Of a stretch of DNA of 64,000 nucleotides, positions 42,761-52,223 are shown one piece after another (within the stretch, counting starts at the first letter, position 1; every line of letters starts with the position of its first letter). Source of the stretch: Paeniglutamicibacter cryotolerans (GTDB lineage Bacteria; Actinomycetota; Actinomycetes; Actinomycetales; Micrococcaceae); NCBI RefSeq assembly GCF_014190875.1, contig NZ_JACHVS010000001.1, forward strand, positions 2,666,001 to 2,730,000, written 5' to 3'. The position numbers and the translations under genes were made by a program. The notes under the pieces were generated by a model, which made no database searches, had not been told where the DNA came from, and saw only the letters and a list, made by a program, of their open reading frames with translations.

Positions 42761-43870
42761 ATGATTGGTCGACCCGTCCCGCCGCCGCGCGGTTCCCAGC
42801 CCCGTTCCTCCCGACCCTCGAGCGTCGGGGCCATGGGCATTGCCGAACCCGGGGGGCCGCTGGTTCCGCTGCGCGTCGAGCGCCGGGCGGCCGGGCCCCG
42901 CGATGTGCTGATCGACATCGAATTCTGCGGCTTGTGCCATTCGGATGTACATGCCGGTCGCGGGGAGTGGGGAGCGCGGACGCTGCCGCTGGTGCCAGGG
43001 CATGAGATAGTCGGCATCGTGCGGACCGTCGGGCCGGAGGCCGACGATTTCCGGGTGGGGGACCGCGTGGGCGTGGGGTGCCTCGTGGATTCCTGTCGCG
43101 ACTGCGAACAATGCGATGCGGGGCTGGAGCAGTTCTGCGGCGCATCGGTGGGGACCTACGGGGCCCGGAATACGCGCACCGGCGAGTATACCCAGGGCGG
43201 CTATGCCAGTTCCATCGTGGTCGATTGCGCCTACGTACTGCGGATTCCGGACGGGCTTGACCCGGCTGCCGCCGCCCCGCTGCTCTGCGCCGGGATCACC
43301 ACCTATTCGCCGATGCGCCACTACGGAGTGGCGGCGGGGGACCGGATCGGCGTATTGGGCCTGGGCGGGCTGGGGCACACGGCGGTGAAGATCGGGGCCG
43401 CGATGGGCGCCGATGTCACGGTGTTCACCTCCAAGGAATCCAAGCGGGCAGCCGCCTTGGAGCTGGGAGCCGCGAGGGTGGTGGTGACCGGCGACCAGGA
43501 AGCCATGGCCGAGGCATCTGACACGCTGTCGCTGCTCATCGATACCGTGGCGGCGCCGCACGACCTGGGTCCCTTCCTGGCCACGCTGCGCAGGGACGGG
43601 GCGCTGATCCAGCTGGGCCTTCCCTCCGGCCCGATGCCGCCGGTGGACGTGGGGCGGCTGATCTCGCGCCGTCTGCGCTACGGTGGTTCGCTGATCGGCG
43701 GGATAGCCGAAACCCAGGAGATGTTGGACTTCTGCGCCGAGCACGGGGTGGTCTGCGACGTCGAGGTGGTGGGCGCGGATGCGCTGAACACTGCGTGGGA
43801 CAGGATGGTTGCCGGTGATGTGCAATATCGTTTTGTGTTGGACGCCGGAACCCTCCGCGCGACGAACTAA
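42761..43870 (+). CDS. Zinc-dependent alcohol dehydrogenase (CAD/YahK type)
   Basis: This 369-residue medium-chain dehydrogenase has catalytic zinc ligands in GLCHSDVH and PGHEIVG, the structural zinc cysteines CRDCEQCDAGLEQFC, and the nucleotide loop GLGGLGHTAVKIGAAMG. The VGCLVDSC and NTRTGEYTQGGYAS stretches are typical of the cinnamyl-alcohol/aldehyde reductase group using NADP(H). The first 30 residues are unconserved, so a later start is possible. It lies 9 bp after the sulfurtransferase gene. Confidence 0.9.
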   Translation: MIGRPVPPPRGSQPRSSRPSSVGAMGIAEPGGPLVPLRVERRAAGPRDVLIDIEFCGLCHSDVHAGRGEWGARTLPLVPGHEIVGIVRTVGPEADDFRVGDRVGVGCLVDSCRDCEQCDAGLEQFCGASVGTYGARNTRTGEYTQGGYASSIVVDCAYVLRIPDGLDPAAAAPLLCAGITTYSPMRHYGVAAGDRIGVLGLGGLGHTAVKIGAAMGADVTVFTSKESKRAAALELGAARVVVTGDQEAMAEASDTLSLLIDTVAAPHDLGPFLATLRRDGALIQLGLPSGPMPPVDVGRLISRRLRYGGSLIGGIAETQEMLDFCAEHGVVCDVEVVGADALNTAWDRMVAGDVQYRFVLDAGTLRATN

Positions 43871-43879
43871 GGAGCATCA

Positions 43880-44305
43880 GTGAGCACGTTGTTCACCAAG
43901 ATCATCAACGGGGAGATCCCCGGCCGCTTCATCTGGAAGGACCCCGAGCTGGTCGCCTTCCTGACCATCGGCCCGATCACCGACGGACACACGCTGGTGG
44001 TGCCCCGCGCCGAGGTCAACGAATGGACCGACGCCCCCGAACTCATGGCCAAGCTCACGGTCGTAGCCGGACACATCGGCCGCGCGCAAAAGCGGGCCTT
44101 CGGTGCCGAGCGCGCCGGGCTGATGGTCGCCGGATTCGAGGTCCCGCATCTACACGTGCATGTGTGGCCGACCAATTCGCTGGCCGACTTCGACATCTCG
44201 CGGGCCGATGCCAACCCGGATCCCGCGAAGCTCGATGCCAACGCAGAAGCGCTGCGCGCTGCCCTGCGCGAGGACGGCTTCGACGAGGTCGTCCCGACGG
44301 CCTAG
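43880..44305 (+). CDS. HIT-family nucleotide-binding hydrolase
   Basis: This 141-residue protein has the histidine triad HLHVHVWP (residues about 91-98) and the N-terminal TLFTKIINGEIPGRFIWKD of the Hint/HIT branch. Such proteins hydrolyse AMP-linked substrates. It starts at GTG 43880, 9 bp after the dehydrogenase; its stop overlaps the convergent hrpA stop by 4 bp. Confidence 0.92.
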   Translation: MSTLFTKIINGEIPGRFIWKDPELVAFLTIGPITDGHTLVVPRAEVNEWTDAPELMAKLTVVAGHIGRAQKRAFGAERAGLMVAGFEVPHLHVHVWPTNSLADFDISRADANPDPAKLDANAEALRAALREDGFDEVVPTA

Positions 44306-47300
44306 GACAGCGCGCCGCCGTCCCTGATGGCGGCGCGGATGCGCTTCTCGGAGACCGAGTAGGCGGTACCCAGTTCCTGGGCGAACTGGCTGACCCGGAA
44401 CTCCTCGATCATCCACTTCACCTTCGCCAGTGCAGGGGGCGTCCCGGTGCCGGGAACCAGCTTCTCCAGCGCGGCGTCGTAGTCGTCCTCGAGGGCCTGG
44501 ACGGCAAGCATTGCCGCGTTGTCGCGGTTCACGTTGCCGGCCTCCAGCTTGTCCAGCCGCTTTTCGATGGCCAGCACATAGCGCGGCAGCTGGGCGAGCT
44601 GGGCGTAGCCGGTGCGCGCCACGAATCCGGCGTAGACCAGTTGCGAGAGCTGCATCCGGATATCGCCCAGCGCGTTGACCAGCGCCAGCGACGAGGCCTT
44701 CTTGATCCGCTTTTCGATGCGGCGCACGCTCGAGAGGATCTTCTCCACGATGGCGGTGACCGTGAAGACGGTGTCGATCAGCTCGGCGCGCACCTGCTCG
44801 TAGATGGACTGGAAGGACGCCGGGTTCCAGGGCAGCTCCTCGGGCAGTAGTTTGTCCACCGCCGCCATCGTGCAGTCCTGGATCAGCGATGCCACCGAAC
44901 CATGCGGGTTCTGCGTGAAGACCAGTTTTTCCTGGTTGCTCAGATGGTCCAGCACGTAGCGCTCGGGGGAAGGGACCTTGAGCAGCAGCAAGCGGATGAC
45001 GCCGGCCCGGTGGGCGGCGAGCTGCTCGTCGGTGTTCCGGAAGACGGTGAGCCGCACGGAATCCCCGGCGTCTGCCAGCCCCGGGTAGGCAGTGACCTGC
45101 TGCCCGGAGATCGTCGTGACGACCTTGCGTTCGATGACGCCGTCGTTCCCGAACCCGGTATCCCAGTCCCTGAGCCCGTCGCGCTCCCAAGGCGAGGGGC
45201 CCCCCGGTCCGTGGGGAGCCTTGGACTTGGCCTTGCCGGTGGCGGCCTTGAACGCCGCGGCCTTCGAAGGACGGGCCTCCTTCGGGGTGGCCGGCACCTC
45301 GGAGAGGCCGAGCGATGCGGCAAGCGCCGCGCGGTTCGCCGCGGCCAGGGACTGCTGCAGGTAGCCCAGGTCCTTGGACTCATCCAGGATCCGCGCCGAG
45401 GAATCGATCACCTGGAAGGAAGGCTTCAGGTGCGCCGGGACCGCATCCCAGTTCCACGAGCGGGGCGGTATGACCACGCCCTTGAGCCGGCGCAGGACGA
45501 GCTCGAGGGATGCCTCCAGCTCGTCGGTGGCCGGGTCGAAATCTGATTCCAACGTGGCAACCGCCAGGCGCGCCACATCGGGGGCCGGCACGAAGTTCTT
45601 GCGCACGGCCTTGGGCAGGGACTTGATCAGTGCCGTGACCAGCTCCGTGCGCAATCCCGGGATCAGCCAGCGGAAGCGTGCCGGATCGAGCTGGTTCAAG
45701 AAGAGCACCGGTACGCGGACGGTGACCCCGTCCGATTCCCCGGCCCCGGCAACCGGGTTGAAGTCGTAGGACAGGTCAAGGTCCAGCGAGCCGTGCTTCC
45801 ACGTGCGCGGGTAGGCGGTGGTGTCCAGTTCTTCGGCGTCTGCCTGCAGCAGGGCATCGGCGTCGAAATCGAGCAGTGTCGGATGCTCTCGCCGGGCCTC
45901 CTTCCACCAGGTATCGAAGTGCCGCTCGGAGACCACCTCGGCGCCGATGCGCGCGTCGTAGAACTCGAACAGGTCCTCGTCCGAGGCGCGCAGGTCGCGC
46001 CGGCGCATCCGGGTTTCGAGTTCCTCGATGTCTTCGAGCAGTGCCCGGTTGCGGTGGAAGAACTTGTGGTGGGTTTTCCAGTCGCCCTCCACCAGGGCGT
46101 GCCTGATGAACAGTTCGCGGCTCAGCACCGGGTCCACGCGCCCGTATTGGATGCGCCGGGTCGGGATGACGGGCAGCCCGAACAAGGTGACCTTCTCGTA
46201 GCCCATCACGGTGCCCATCTTGCGCGACCAATGGGGTTCCGAGTAGCTGCGCTTGACCAGGTGCGGCGCGACGGACTCGACCCATAGCGGGTCGAAGCGC
46301 GCGGCGGTGCGGGCCCAGAGCCGGCTGGTTTCCACCAATTCGGCAGCCATCACCCAGTCCGGGGACTTCTTGAACAGCGCCGAACCGGGGAACACGGAGA
46401 AGCGGGTGCCGCGCGCGCCCAGGTAGTCGCGCTTGCGCTCGTCCCAGGAACCGATGTGGCCCAGCAGCCCGGAGAGCAGCGAGATGTGCACCGGCTCGTG
46501 CTTCGCCACCGGATCCACCGGATCGGGGGAAAGCACGATGCCCAGCGGCTTGGCCAGCTGGCGCAGCTGGGAGAACAGGTCCTGCCATTCGCGCACGCGC
46601 AGGTAGTTGATGAACTCGTTCTTACACAATCGGCGGAACGCGGAGGAGGAGAGCTCCTTCTGCTGTTCCTGCAGGTATCCCCAGAGGTTCAGCAGCCCGG
46701 TGAAGTCGGATTTGTCGTCGCTGAAGCGCTTGTGCAGCTCGTTGGCGCGCTGGCGCTTGCCGGTCTCTTCGGAGGGGCGCTCACGCGGGTCTTGGATACT
46801 CAGGGCGGCGGCGAGCACCATGACCTCCTTGGCGCAGTCGCGCTTGCCGGCCTCCACGATCATCCGGCCCAGGCGCACGTCCACCGGCAGCTGGGCGAGC
46901 TTGCGCCCGACGATGGTGATGCCCGCGTCGCGGCCCTCCTGGACGGCTCCGAGTTCGCGCAGCAGGGAGACGCCATCGGTGACGGCTTTCGCGTCAGGGG
47001 CCTCGACGAACGGGAAGTCGGCGATGTCCCGGGCGCTTTTGACCACGCCCATCGCGCTCATCTGCAGGATCACCGCTGCCAGGTTGGTGCGCAGGATCTC
47101 CGGATCGGTGAACTCCGGACGCGAGGCGAAGTCCTCCTCCGAATACAGCCGGATGGCGATTCCGTCGCTGACGCGCCCGCAGCGTCCCGAGCGCTGGTTG
47201 GCGCTGGCCTGCGAGACCCGTTCGATGGGAAGGCGCTGGACCTTGGTGCGGTGGGAATAGCGCGAGATGCGGGCTGTGCCGGTATCGATCACATACTTGA

Positions 47301-48267
47301 TGCCCGGCACCGTCAGCGAGGTTTCGGCGACATTCGTTGCCAACACGATGCGTCGCTTGGAACCGGGGTGGAAGACGGCATGCTGTTCGGCCAGCGAGAG
47401 CCGGGCGAACAACGGCAGGATCTCGGTACCGGTCAGGCGCTTGTTGGTCTGTACCCGGGCCCGCAGGGCCTCGGCCGCATCGCGGATCTCGCGTTCACCG
47501 GAGAAGAAGATCAGGATGTCGCCCGGGGCCTCGGTGGCCAGTTCGTCCACCGCATCGCAGATGGCATCGAGCGGGTCTCGGTCCTCGACGGCGTCATCGG
47601 GATCCAGTTCGTCATCGTCCATGCCCTCGGCAGGGTTCAGCGGGCGGTAGCGCAGCTCCACCGGGAAGGTGCGCCCGGAGACCTCGATGATCGGGGCCGG
47701 AACGGGCTCGCGGGACTCGGCGCCAATCGCGGCGGGGGAGGCAAAGTGCTGCGCAAAGCGCTCGGGGTCGATGGTCGCGGAGGTGATGACCAGCTTCAGG
47801 TCGGGGCGTTGGGGCAGCAGCTGGCTGAGGTAGCCGAGCAGGAAGTCGATGTTCAGGCTGCGCTCGTGGGCCTCATCGATGATGATGGCACCGTACTTCT
47901 TGAGCATCTTGTCGTGCTGGATCTCGGCCAGCAGGATGCCGTCGGTCATCACCTTGACCCGGGTTCCACGGGAGACCTCGCCGGTGAAGCGGACATGGAA
48001 GCCGACCTCTTCGCCGATGGTGGTGCCCAGTTCCTCGGCGATGCGCTCGGCCACTGTGCGCGCGGCCAGGCGGCGCGGCTGGGTGTGGCCGATCATGGCC
48101 TTGGTGCCGTAGCCGAGCTCGAGCAGCATCTTGGGCAGCTGGGTGGTCTTGCCGGATCCGGTTTCACCGGCGACGATCACGACCTGATTGTCGCGGATCG
48201 CCTCCATGATGTCGTCGCGACGACCGGAGACGGGAAGGGATTCGGGGTAGGAAATGGTGATCGCCAT
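44302..48267 (-). CDS. hrpA: ATP-dependent RNA helicase HrpA
   Basis: This 1321-residue DEAH-box helicase has Walker A AGETGSGKTTQLPK (residues about 32-45), the DEAH box IIDEAHERSLNIDFLLG, SATIDPERF, motif V ATNVAETSLTVPG and motif VI QRSGRCGRVSDG. HA2, OB and long C-terminal DUF3418 regions follow, giving the full HrpA size. It is implicated in mRNA and ribosome rescue work in bacteria. Convergent with the HIT gene. Confidence 0.96.
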   Translation of the reverse strand: MAITISYPESLPVSGRRDDIMEAIRDNQVVIVAGETGSGKTTQLPKMLLELGYGTKAMIGHTQPRRLAARTVAERIAEELGTTIGEEVGFHVRFTGEVSRGTRVKVMTDGILLAEIQHDKMLKKYGAIIIDEAHERSLNIDFLLGYLSQLLPQRPDLKLVITSATIDPERFAQHFASPAAIGAESREPVPAPIIEVSGRTFPVELRYRPLNPAEGMDDDELDPDDAVEDRDPLDAICDAVDELATEAPGDILIFFSGEREIRDAAEALRARVQTNKRLTGTEILPLFARLSLAEQHAVFHPGSKRRIVLATNVAETSLTVPGIKYVIDTGTARISRYSHRTKVQRLPIERVSQASANQRSGRCGRVSDGIAIRLYSEEDFASRPEFTDPEILRTNLAAVILQMSAMGVVKSARDIADFPFVEAPDAKAVTDGVSLLRELGAVQEGRDAGITIVGRKLAQLPVDVRLGRMIVEAGKRDCAKEVMVLAAALSIQDPRERPSEETGKRQRANELHKRFSDDKSDFTGLLNLWGYLQEQQKELSSSAFRRLCKNEFINYLRVREWQDLFSQLRQLAKPLGIVLSPDPVDPVAKHEPVHISLLSGLLGHIGSWDERKRDYLGARGTRFSVFPGSALFKKSPDWVMAAELVETSRLWARTAARFDPLWVESVAPHLVKRSYSEPHWSRKMGTVMGYEKVTLFGLPVIPTRRIQYGRVDPVLSRELFIRHALVEGDWKTHHKFFHRNRALLEDIEELETRMRRRDLRASDEDLFEFYDARIGAEVVSERHFDTWWKEARREHPTLLDFDADALLQADAEELDTTAYPRTWKHGSLDLDLSYDFNPVAGAGESDGVTVRVPVLFLNQLDPARFRWLIPGLRTELVTALIKSLPKAVRKNFVPAPDVARLAVATLESDFDPATDELEASLELVLRRLKGVVIPPRSWNWDAVPAHLKPSFQVIDSSARILDESKDLGYLQQSLAAANRAALAASLGLSEVPATPKEARPSKAAAFKAATGKAKSKAPHGPGGPSPWERDGLRDWDTGFGNDGVIERKVVTTISGQQVTAYPGLADAGDSVRLTVFRNTDEQLAAHRAGVIRLLLLKVPSPERYVLDHLSNQEKLVFTQNPHGSVASLIQDCTMAAVDKLLPEELPWNPASFQSIYEQVRAELIDTVFTVTAIVEKILSSVRRIEKRIKKASSLALVNALGDIRMQLSQLVYAGFVARTGYAQLAQLPRYVLAIEKRLDKLEAGNVNRDNAAMLAVQALEDDYDAALEKLVPGTGTPPALAKVKWMIEEFRVSQFAQELGTAYSVSEKRIRAAIRDGGALS

Positions 48268-48676
48268 GGTTCTCCCAGTCTAGCGAGGTGCCGGCCAGCA
48301 CCGATGCACCGGGGGTTGGCGGGAGCTGTCCCCTGCCCCTCCGGGGATCAAACTGATCCGGTGGTCACCGGCACGCCGAGATGATTGGTCAAGTCGATGT
48401 CAAACGAACAGCCGTTAGCCCCCGTGAAACGCGTACAAAAACCGACAAATAGCCAGATTTTAATCAAAACCGTCCATGAGATGTAGTCATTTTCGAACAA
48501 AGGATCTGGATATTGCCGAAGCATGGACACAATGTGAGATGCTTCACAGGTAGGATCTAAAGCGTTCGTGGTGCGACGTCCGGCAACGGATTTCGTTTGA
48601 CTGAGATCGCGAACAAGCCCGGCCCAACGTCGTTGAAAACGGGCGGAACTCGCACGTCGTGAAAGGTATTTCTTTA
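48268..48676 (+). other. Long upstream region of the TrpX-type importer; no gene seen
   Basis: There are 409 bp without a gene between the divergent hrpA and the importer. GC is lower than average (48,400-48,560). TAGGAT at 48551-48556 could be a -10, which would give a leader of about 115 nt. Short complementary pieces CGACGT (about 48,575) and ACGTCG (about 48,653) could pair just before the start, but no known riboswitch or T-box was recognised. Confidence 0.4.
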
Positions 48677-49675
48677 ATGAAATTTGCAAAAACTGCCAAG
48701 CTGTCCGCCGGCCTCTTCGCCGTCGCCCTCCTGGCAACCGCATGCGGAGGTGCCGGGGATAGCCCGGCAGCGACCCCGGATGCAACCAAGCCGGTCAAGA
48801 TCGGCATTTCGCAGATCACCAAGCACCCGTCCCTTGACCAGGTGCGCGAGGGCTTCATCAAGGGCCTGGCCGACGCCGGTTACAGTGGCGACAAGGTTGC
48901 CCTGGACATCCAGAACGCCCAGGGCGACCAGGCAACCAATGCCTCCATCATGGGCAAGTTCGCCGCCGACAAGCTGGACCTGGTCATGGCCATCGCCACG
49001 CCGACCGCCCAGGCTGCAGCTTCTGCCATGCAGGACACACCGATCGTCTTCTCCGCAGTCACCGATGCAGTGGCGGCCAAGCTGGTCAAATCCGACGCGG
49101 AGCCGGGCGGCAACGTCACCGGCACTTCGGACAAGAACCCGGTGAAGGAGCAGCTGGAGCTGCTCAAGGCGCTGAGGCCCGAGGCCAAGACCGTTGGCAT
49201 CGTCTACTCCTCGGCCGAGGTGAACTCCGAAGTCCAGGTAAAGATGGCCAAGGAAGCCGGCGCTGAGCTCGGCCTCGAAATCAAGGAAGCCGCGATTTCT
49301 TCCTCCACCGAGGTCCAGCAGGCAGCCCAGTCGCTGAACGTCGACGCCTTCTATGTGCCGACCGACAACGCTGTCGTTTCGGCCCTCGAAGCACTGCTCC
49401 AGGTCTCCTACGACAAGAAGATCCCGGTCATCTCCGCCGATGGTGAGTCCGTCGAACGTGGCGCCACCGCCACCTATGGCATCAACTACGAGAAGCTCGG
49501 TGAGCAGACCGCCGCCATGGCAGTGAAGATCCTCAAGGGCGAGGCCACACCGGCAACAATGCCGGTCGAAACCCTCGACGATGTGGAGCTGTACCTGAAC
49601 GTCGACGCCGCGGCAAAAGTTGGAATCACTTTCCCGGCCGACATGCTTGACAAGGCAGTCAACCTCAAGAAGTAG
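48677..49675 (+). CDS. ABC transporter substrate-binding lipoprotein, TrpX family
   Basis: This 332-residue lipoprotein has a signal with lipobox ATAC. The ABC_sub_bind (TrpX-like) fold shows in VKIGISQITKHPSLDQVREGF, AIATPTAQAAASAM, VGIVYSSAEVNS and GINYEKLGEQTAAMAVKILKG. Known relatives take up tryptophan or other amino acids; the ligand here is not proven. ATG 48677 was preferred to GTG 48659. The permease and ATPase follow. Confidence 0.88.
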   Translation: MKFAKTAKLSAGLFAVALLATACGGAGDSPAATPDATKPVKIGISQITKHPSLDQVREGFIKGLADAGYSGDKVALDIQNAQGDQATNASIMGKFAADKLDLVMAIATPTAQAAASAMQDTPIVFSAVTDAVAAKLVKSDAEPGGNVTGTSDKNPVKEQLELLKALRPEAKTVGIVYSSAEVNSEVQVKMAKEAGAELGLEIKEAAISSSTEVQQAAQSLNVDAFYVPTDNAVVSALEALLQVSYDKKIPVISADGESVERGATATYGINYEKLGEQTAAMAVKILKGEATPATMPVETLDDVELYLNVDAAAKVGITFPADMLDKAVNLKK

Positions 49676-49779
49676 CACTACCTCTGCAGTATCTGGCCCC
49701 ATAGGGCCGACAACGGTGGCCGGCCGGAAATCTCGACCGGCCACCGTCCCAATTCATTTCGAGAAACGCAAGGATCCCC

Positions 49780-50709
49780 ATGATCACCGCGGTTGAATTA
49801 GGCCTGATCTACGCGATCATGGCACTCGGGGTCTATCTGACCTTCCGCATCCTGGACTTCCCCGACCTGACGGTTGATGGAAGCTTCACCACCGGCGCGG
49901 CAGTCGCCGCCGTCGGCATCGTCAACGGCATCAACCCGCTGGTGGCCACGCTGCTGGCGTTCTTCGCCGGAGCCGCAGCCGGTACCGTCACCGGACTGCT
50001 GCACACCAAGGGCAAGATCAACGGTCTGCTGGCCGGCATCCTGACGATGATTGCCCTCTATTCGATCAACCTGCGCATCATGGGCAAGGCCAACGTGCCG
50101 CTACTTGGCGAAACCACGTTGATCACCCCGCTGCGTGACGGGAAGATGCTTGGCACGGTCTTCTCCGTGGCGATCTTCTTCGCCCTCGCGCTGCTGGTGA
50201 AGTTCGCCATCGACTGGTTCCTGCGCACCGATGTCGGGCTGGCCATGCAGGCCACCGGCGACAACGAGGAAATGATCCGCAGCTTCGGCGTCAGCACCGA
50301 CAACCAGAAGATCCTGGGCCTGGCCCTGTCCAACGGACTGGTGGCCCTCTGTGGTGCCTTCATCGCGCAGTACCAGGGTTTCGCAGACGTCGGCATGGGC
50401 ATCGGCCTGATCCTGATTGGACTGGCATCGGTCATCATCGGGCAGGCGATCTTCGGTTCGAAGTACATCTGGATCGCCACGCTCGCAGTGATCCTCGGCG
50501 CCGTACTCTACCGCCTGGTCATCCAGCTGGCGCTGAGCGCCGGCCTGGAGCCAAACGACATGAAGATGATCTCCGCCATCTTGGTGGTCATCGCGCTGGT
50601 GTTGCCGCAGTGGAAGGGCTTCTCGAAGATATCTGCCCGCATGAAGGGGTCCTCCGCCGCTACGAACAAGACGGATAGTGCCTCGGCACAGAAGGAACCG
50701 GTGGCCTGA
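49780..50709 (+). CDS. ABC transporter permease of the TrpX-type importer
   Basis: This 309-residue permease of the branched-chain amino acid/BPD_transp_2 class has 8-9 helices. GIYAIMALGVYLTFRILDFPDLTVDGSF-like N-terminal pieces (seen as FRILDFPDLTVDGSFTTGAA) and GDNEEMIRSFGVSTDNQKILGLAL are typical of the partner of TrpX proteins. It starts at ATG 49780, 104 bp after the binding protein, and ends 2 bp before the ATPase. Confidence 0.88.
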   Translation: MITAVELGLIYAIMALGVYLTFRILDFPDLTVDGSFTTGAAVAAVGIVNGINPLVATLLAFFAGAAAGTVTGLLHTKGKINGLLAGILTMIALYSINLRIMGKANVPLLGETTLITPLRDGKMLGTVFSVAIFFALALLVKFAIDWFLRTDVGLAMQATGDNEEMIRSFGVSTDNQKILGLALSNGLVALCGAFIAQYQGFADVGMGIGLILIGLASVIIGQAIFGSKYIWIATLAVILGAVLYRLVIQLALSAGLEPNDMKMISAILVVIALVLPQWKGFSKISARMKGSSAATNKTDSASAQKEPVA

Positions 50710-50711
50710 TC

Positions 50712-51503
50712 ATGCTTGAAGTCAACAACATCTCCAAGACCTTCTTCCCCGGAACCGTCAATGAGCGCAAGGCGCTGCGCGAGGTCAACCTGAACCTCGG
50801 TGCCGGCGAATTCGTGACCGTGATCGGCTCCAATGGCGCCGGCAAGTCAACGATCCTGAACATGGTCGGCGGCAAGCTGCGCCCGGACACCGGCTCGGTG
50901 ATCATCGACGGCAAGGACGTCACCAAGCTGCCGGACCACGTGCGGGCACGCTTCATTGGGCGGGTCTTCCAGGACCCGATGGCGGGCACGGCGCCGAACA
51001 TGACCATCGAGGAGAACATGTCCCTCGCCCTGGGCCGCGGAACGAACCGCGGGCTGGGCTTGGGCGTGACCAAGGCGAAGCGGGTACGCTTCGCCGAGGA
51101 ACTTCGGTCCCTGGAACTCGGCCTCGAGAATCGGATGAAGTCCAAGGTCGGCCTGCTCTCCGGCGGCCAGCGCCAGGCGCTGTCACTGCTGATGGCGACG
51201 TTCAGCGGACCCAAGATCCTGCTGCTCGACGAGCACACGGCGGCACTTGATCCGCAGCGTGCCGCGCTGGTGGCCCGTCTGACCGAGGAAATCGTGGAGC
51301 GTCACCAGTTGACCACGCTGATGGTCACACACAATATGGAGCAGGCGCTGCGGTTGGGCACCAGGCTGATCATGATGCATGACGGCCAGATCATCCTGGA
51401 CCTGGACCAGGAACAGAAGTCCAGGATGCAGGTATCGGACCTGCTGCACGAATTCGAGAAGATCAAGGGCGCACAGCTCGACGATCGCACGATGCTGCAG
51501 TAG
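50712..51503 (+). CDS. ABC transporter ATPase of the TrpX-type importer
   Basis: This 263-residue ATPase has Walker A GSNGAGKST, signature LSGGQRQALSLL and Walker B ILLLDEHTAALDP, with His in THNME. The DEH variant (instead of DEP) with TAALDP is common in this subfamily. It closes the three-gene importer and is followed by a terminator. Confidence 0.92.
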   Translation: MLEVNNISKTFFPGTVNERKALREVNLNLGAGEFVTVIGSNGAGKSTILNMVGGKLRPDTGSVIIDGKDVTKLPDHVRARFIGRVFQDPMAGTAPNMTIEENMSLALGRGTNRGLGLGVTKAKRVRFAEELRSLELGLENRMKSKVGLLSGGQRQALSLLMATFSGPKILLLDEHTAALDPQRAALVARLTEEIVERHQLTTLMVTHNMEQALRLGTRLIMMHDGQIILDLDQEQKSRMQVSDLLHEFEKIKGAQLDDRTMLQ

Positions 51504-51526
51504 TCACCGGCCACCCACGGCAGGAT

Positions 51527-51562
51527 AGGGGAGTCGCCTTCAGGGCGGCTCCCCTTCTGTTT
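51527..51562 (+). terminator. Intrinsic terminator of the TrpX-type operon
   Basis: A 12-bp stem with one G-U pair (51527-51538 with 51544-51555) and short loop is followed by TCTGTTTG, 23 bp past the stop. Confidence 0.8.
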
Positions 51563-51579
51563 GTCCGGGTGGCGGCCGG

Positions 51580-52198
51580 TTATGGCTCCGACGGCCGGGA
51601 AGGGCGCGGCATTGCACCAGGAAATACCGCTTGCCCCGGTGCGTCCCAGTACTCCCGCGCGTAACCCTTGCAGGGACAGATGCTGAACCTATCCACGATT
51701 GTGATCAGGCCGAAGCCGACGTCCGCGCGCGGGAACATAGTTCCGGGTGGGTAGGAAGATCTCAACGAGCAGCCACAGGTCCCGCGAATCGGCCGGCAGG
51801 TGTCCGTCAAGTGCGACGGTGAGATGCCGCGAACTGGACGGGGCGTCGAGGACCTTATCCTCCTCCAGCCGGCGGTCCTGAACGGCATCGGCGCGGATCC
51901 AGGACGCATGCTCGATGACCCGGTGGCCGTCGAGCAGGTCGAACCACGCCGACACCGGCCCCTTGGGAAGCAAGACGTTGCCGCCCCGAGGGGGACCGGC
52001 GGAGGGCTGGAGCAGATCGGTGCGTACATGCTCAGGGGCGTAGGCGTATCCCGGCACCGGGAAGTCGCCTTCCCCCAAACAATCAGGGGCGTGCGGGTGT
52101 CGACCCTGGCAGTGTCGCCCGACACGCCCCGCACCCAACGTCCACTGGATTGCAGCCGCAGCAGCCGCAGCAGCCGCAGCATCCGCGCCTCGGTTCAT
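51580..52198 (-). pseudogene. Unrecognised gene broken by frameshifts
   Basis: Protein-like text moves between minus-strand frames: YAYAPEHVRTDLLQPSAGPP, VSAWFDLLDGHRVIEHASW and HLTVALDGHLPADSRDLWLL in one, then ADVGFGLITIVDRFSICPCK and AREYWDAPGQAVFPGAMPRP in another (after about 51,740). The 5' part meets a 9-bp repeat that reads CCGCCGCCG in the frame continuing from cls. I do not recognise the family. Either a decayed gene or a sequencing shift explains it. Confidence 0.5.
52152..52181. repeat. Short tandem repeat, unit GCAGCCGCA
   Basis: Just over three copies of a 9-bp unit lie at the start of the broken gene downstream of cls. On the minus strand one frame reads Cys-Cys-Gly repeats, another Ala, another Leu/Arg. 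Confidence 0.75.
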
Positions 52199-52223
52199 CG
52201 GGGTCGGCCGGGTTGATGGGGGT

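Noticed and set aside
42053..43825. 590-codon minus-strand frame opposite sulfurtransferase and dehydrogenase
   Set aside because: It spans two intact plus-strand genes with catalytic motifs; shadow.
46456..48384. 642-codon plus-strand frame opposite hrpA
   Set aside because: Antisense shadow of the helicase.
52152..52181. GCAGCC-type repeat as a CRISPR array
   Set aside because: The units are 9 bp and contiguous, with no spacers.
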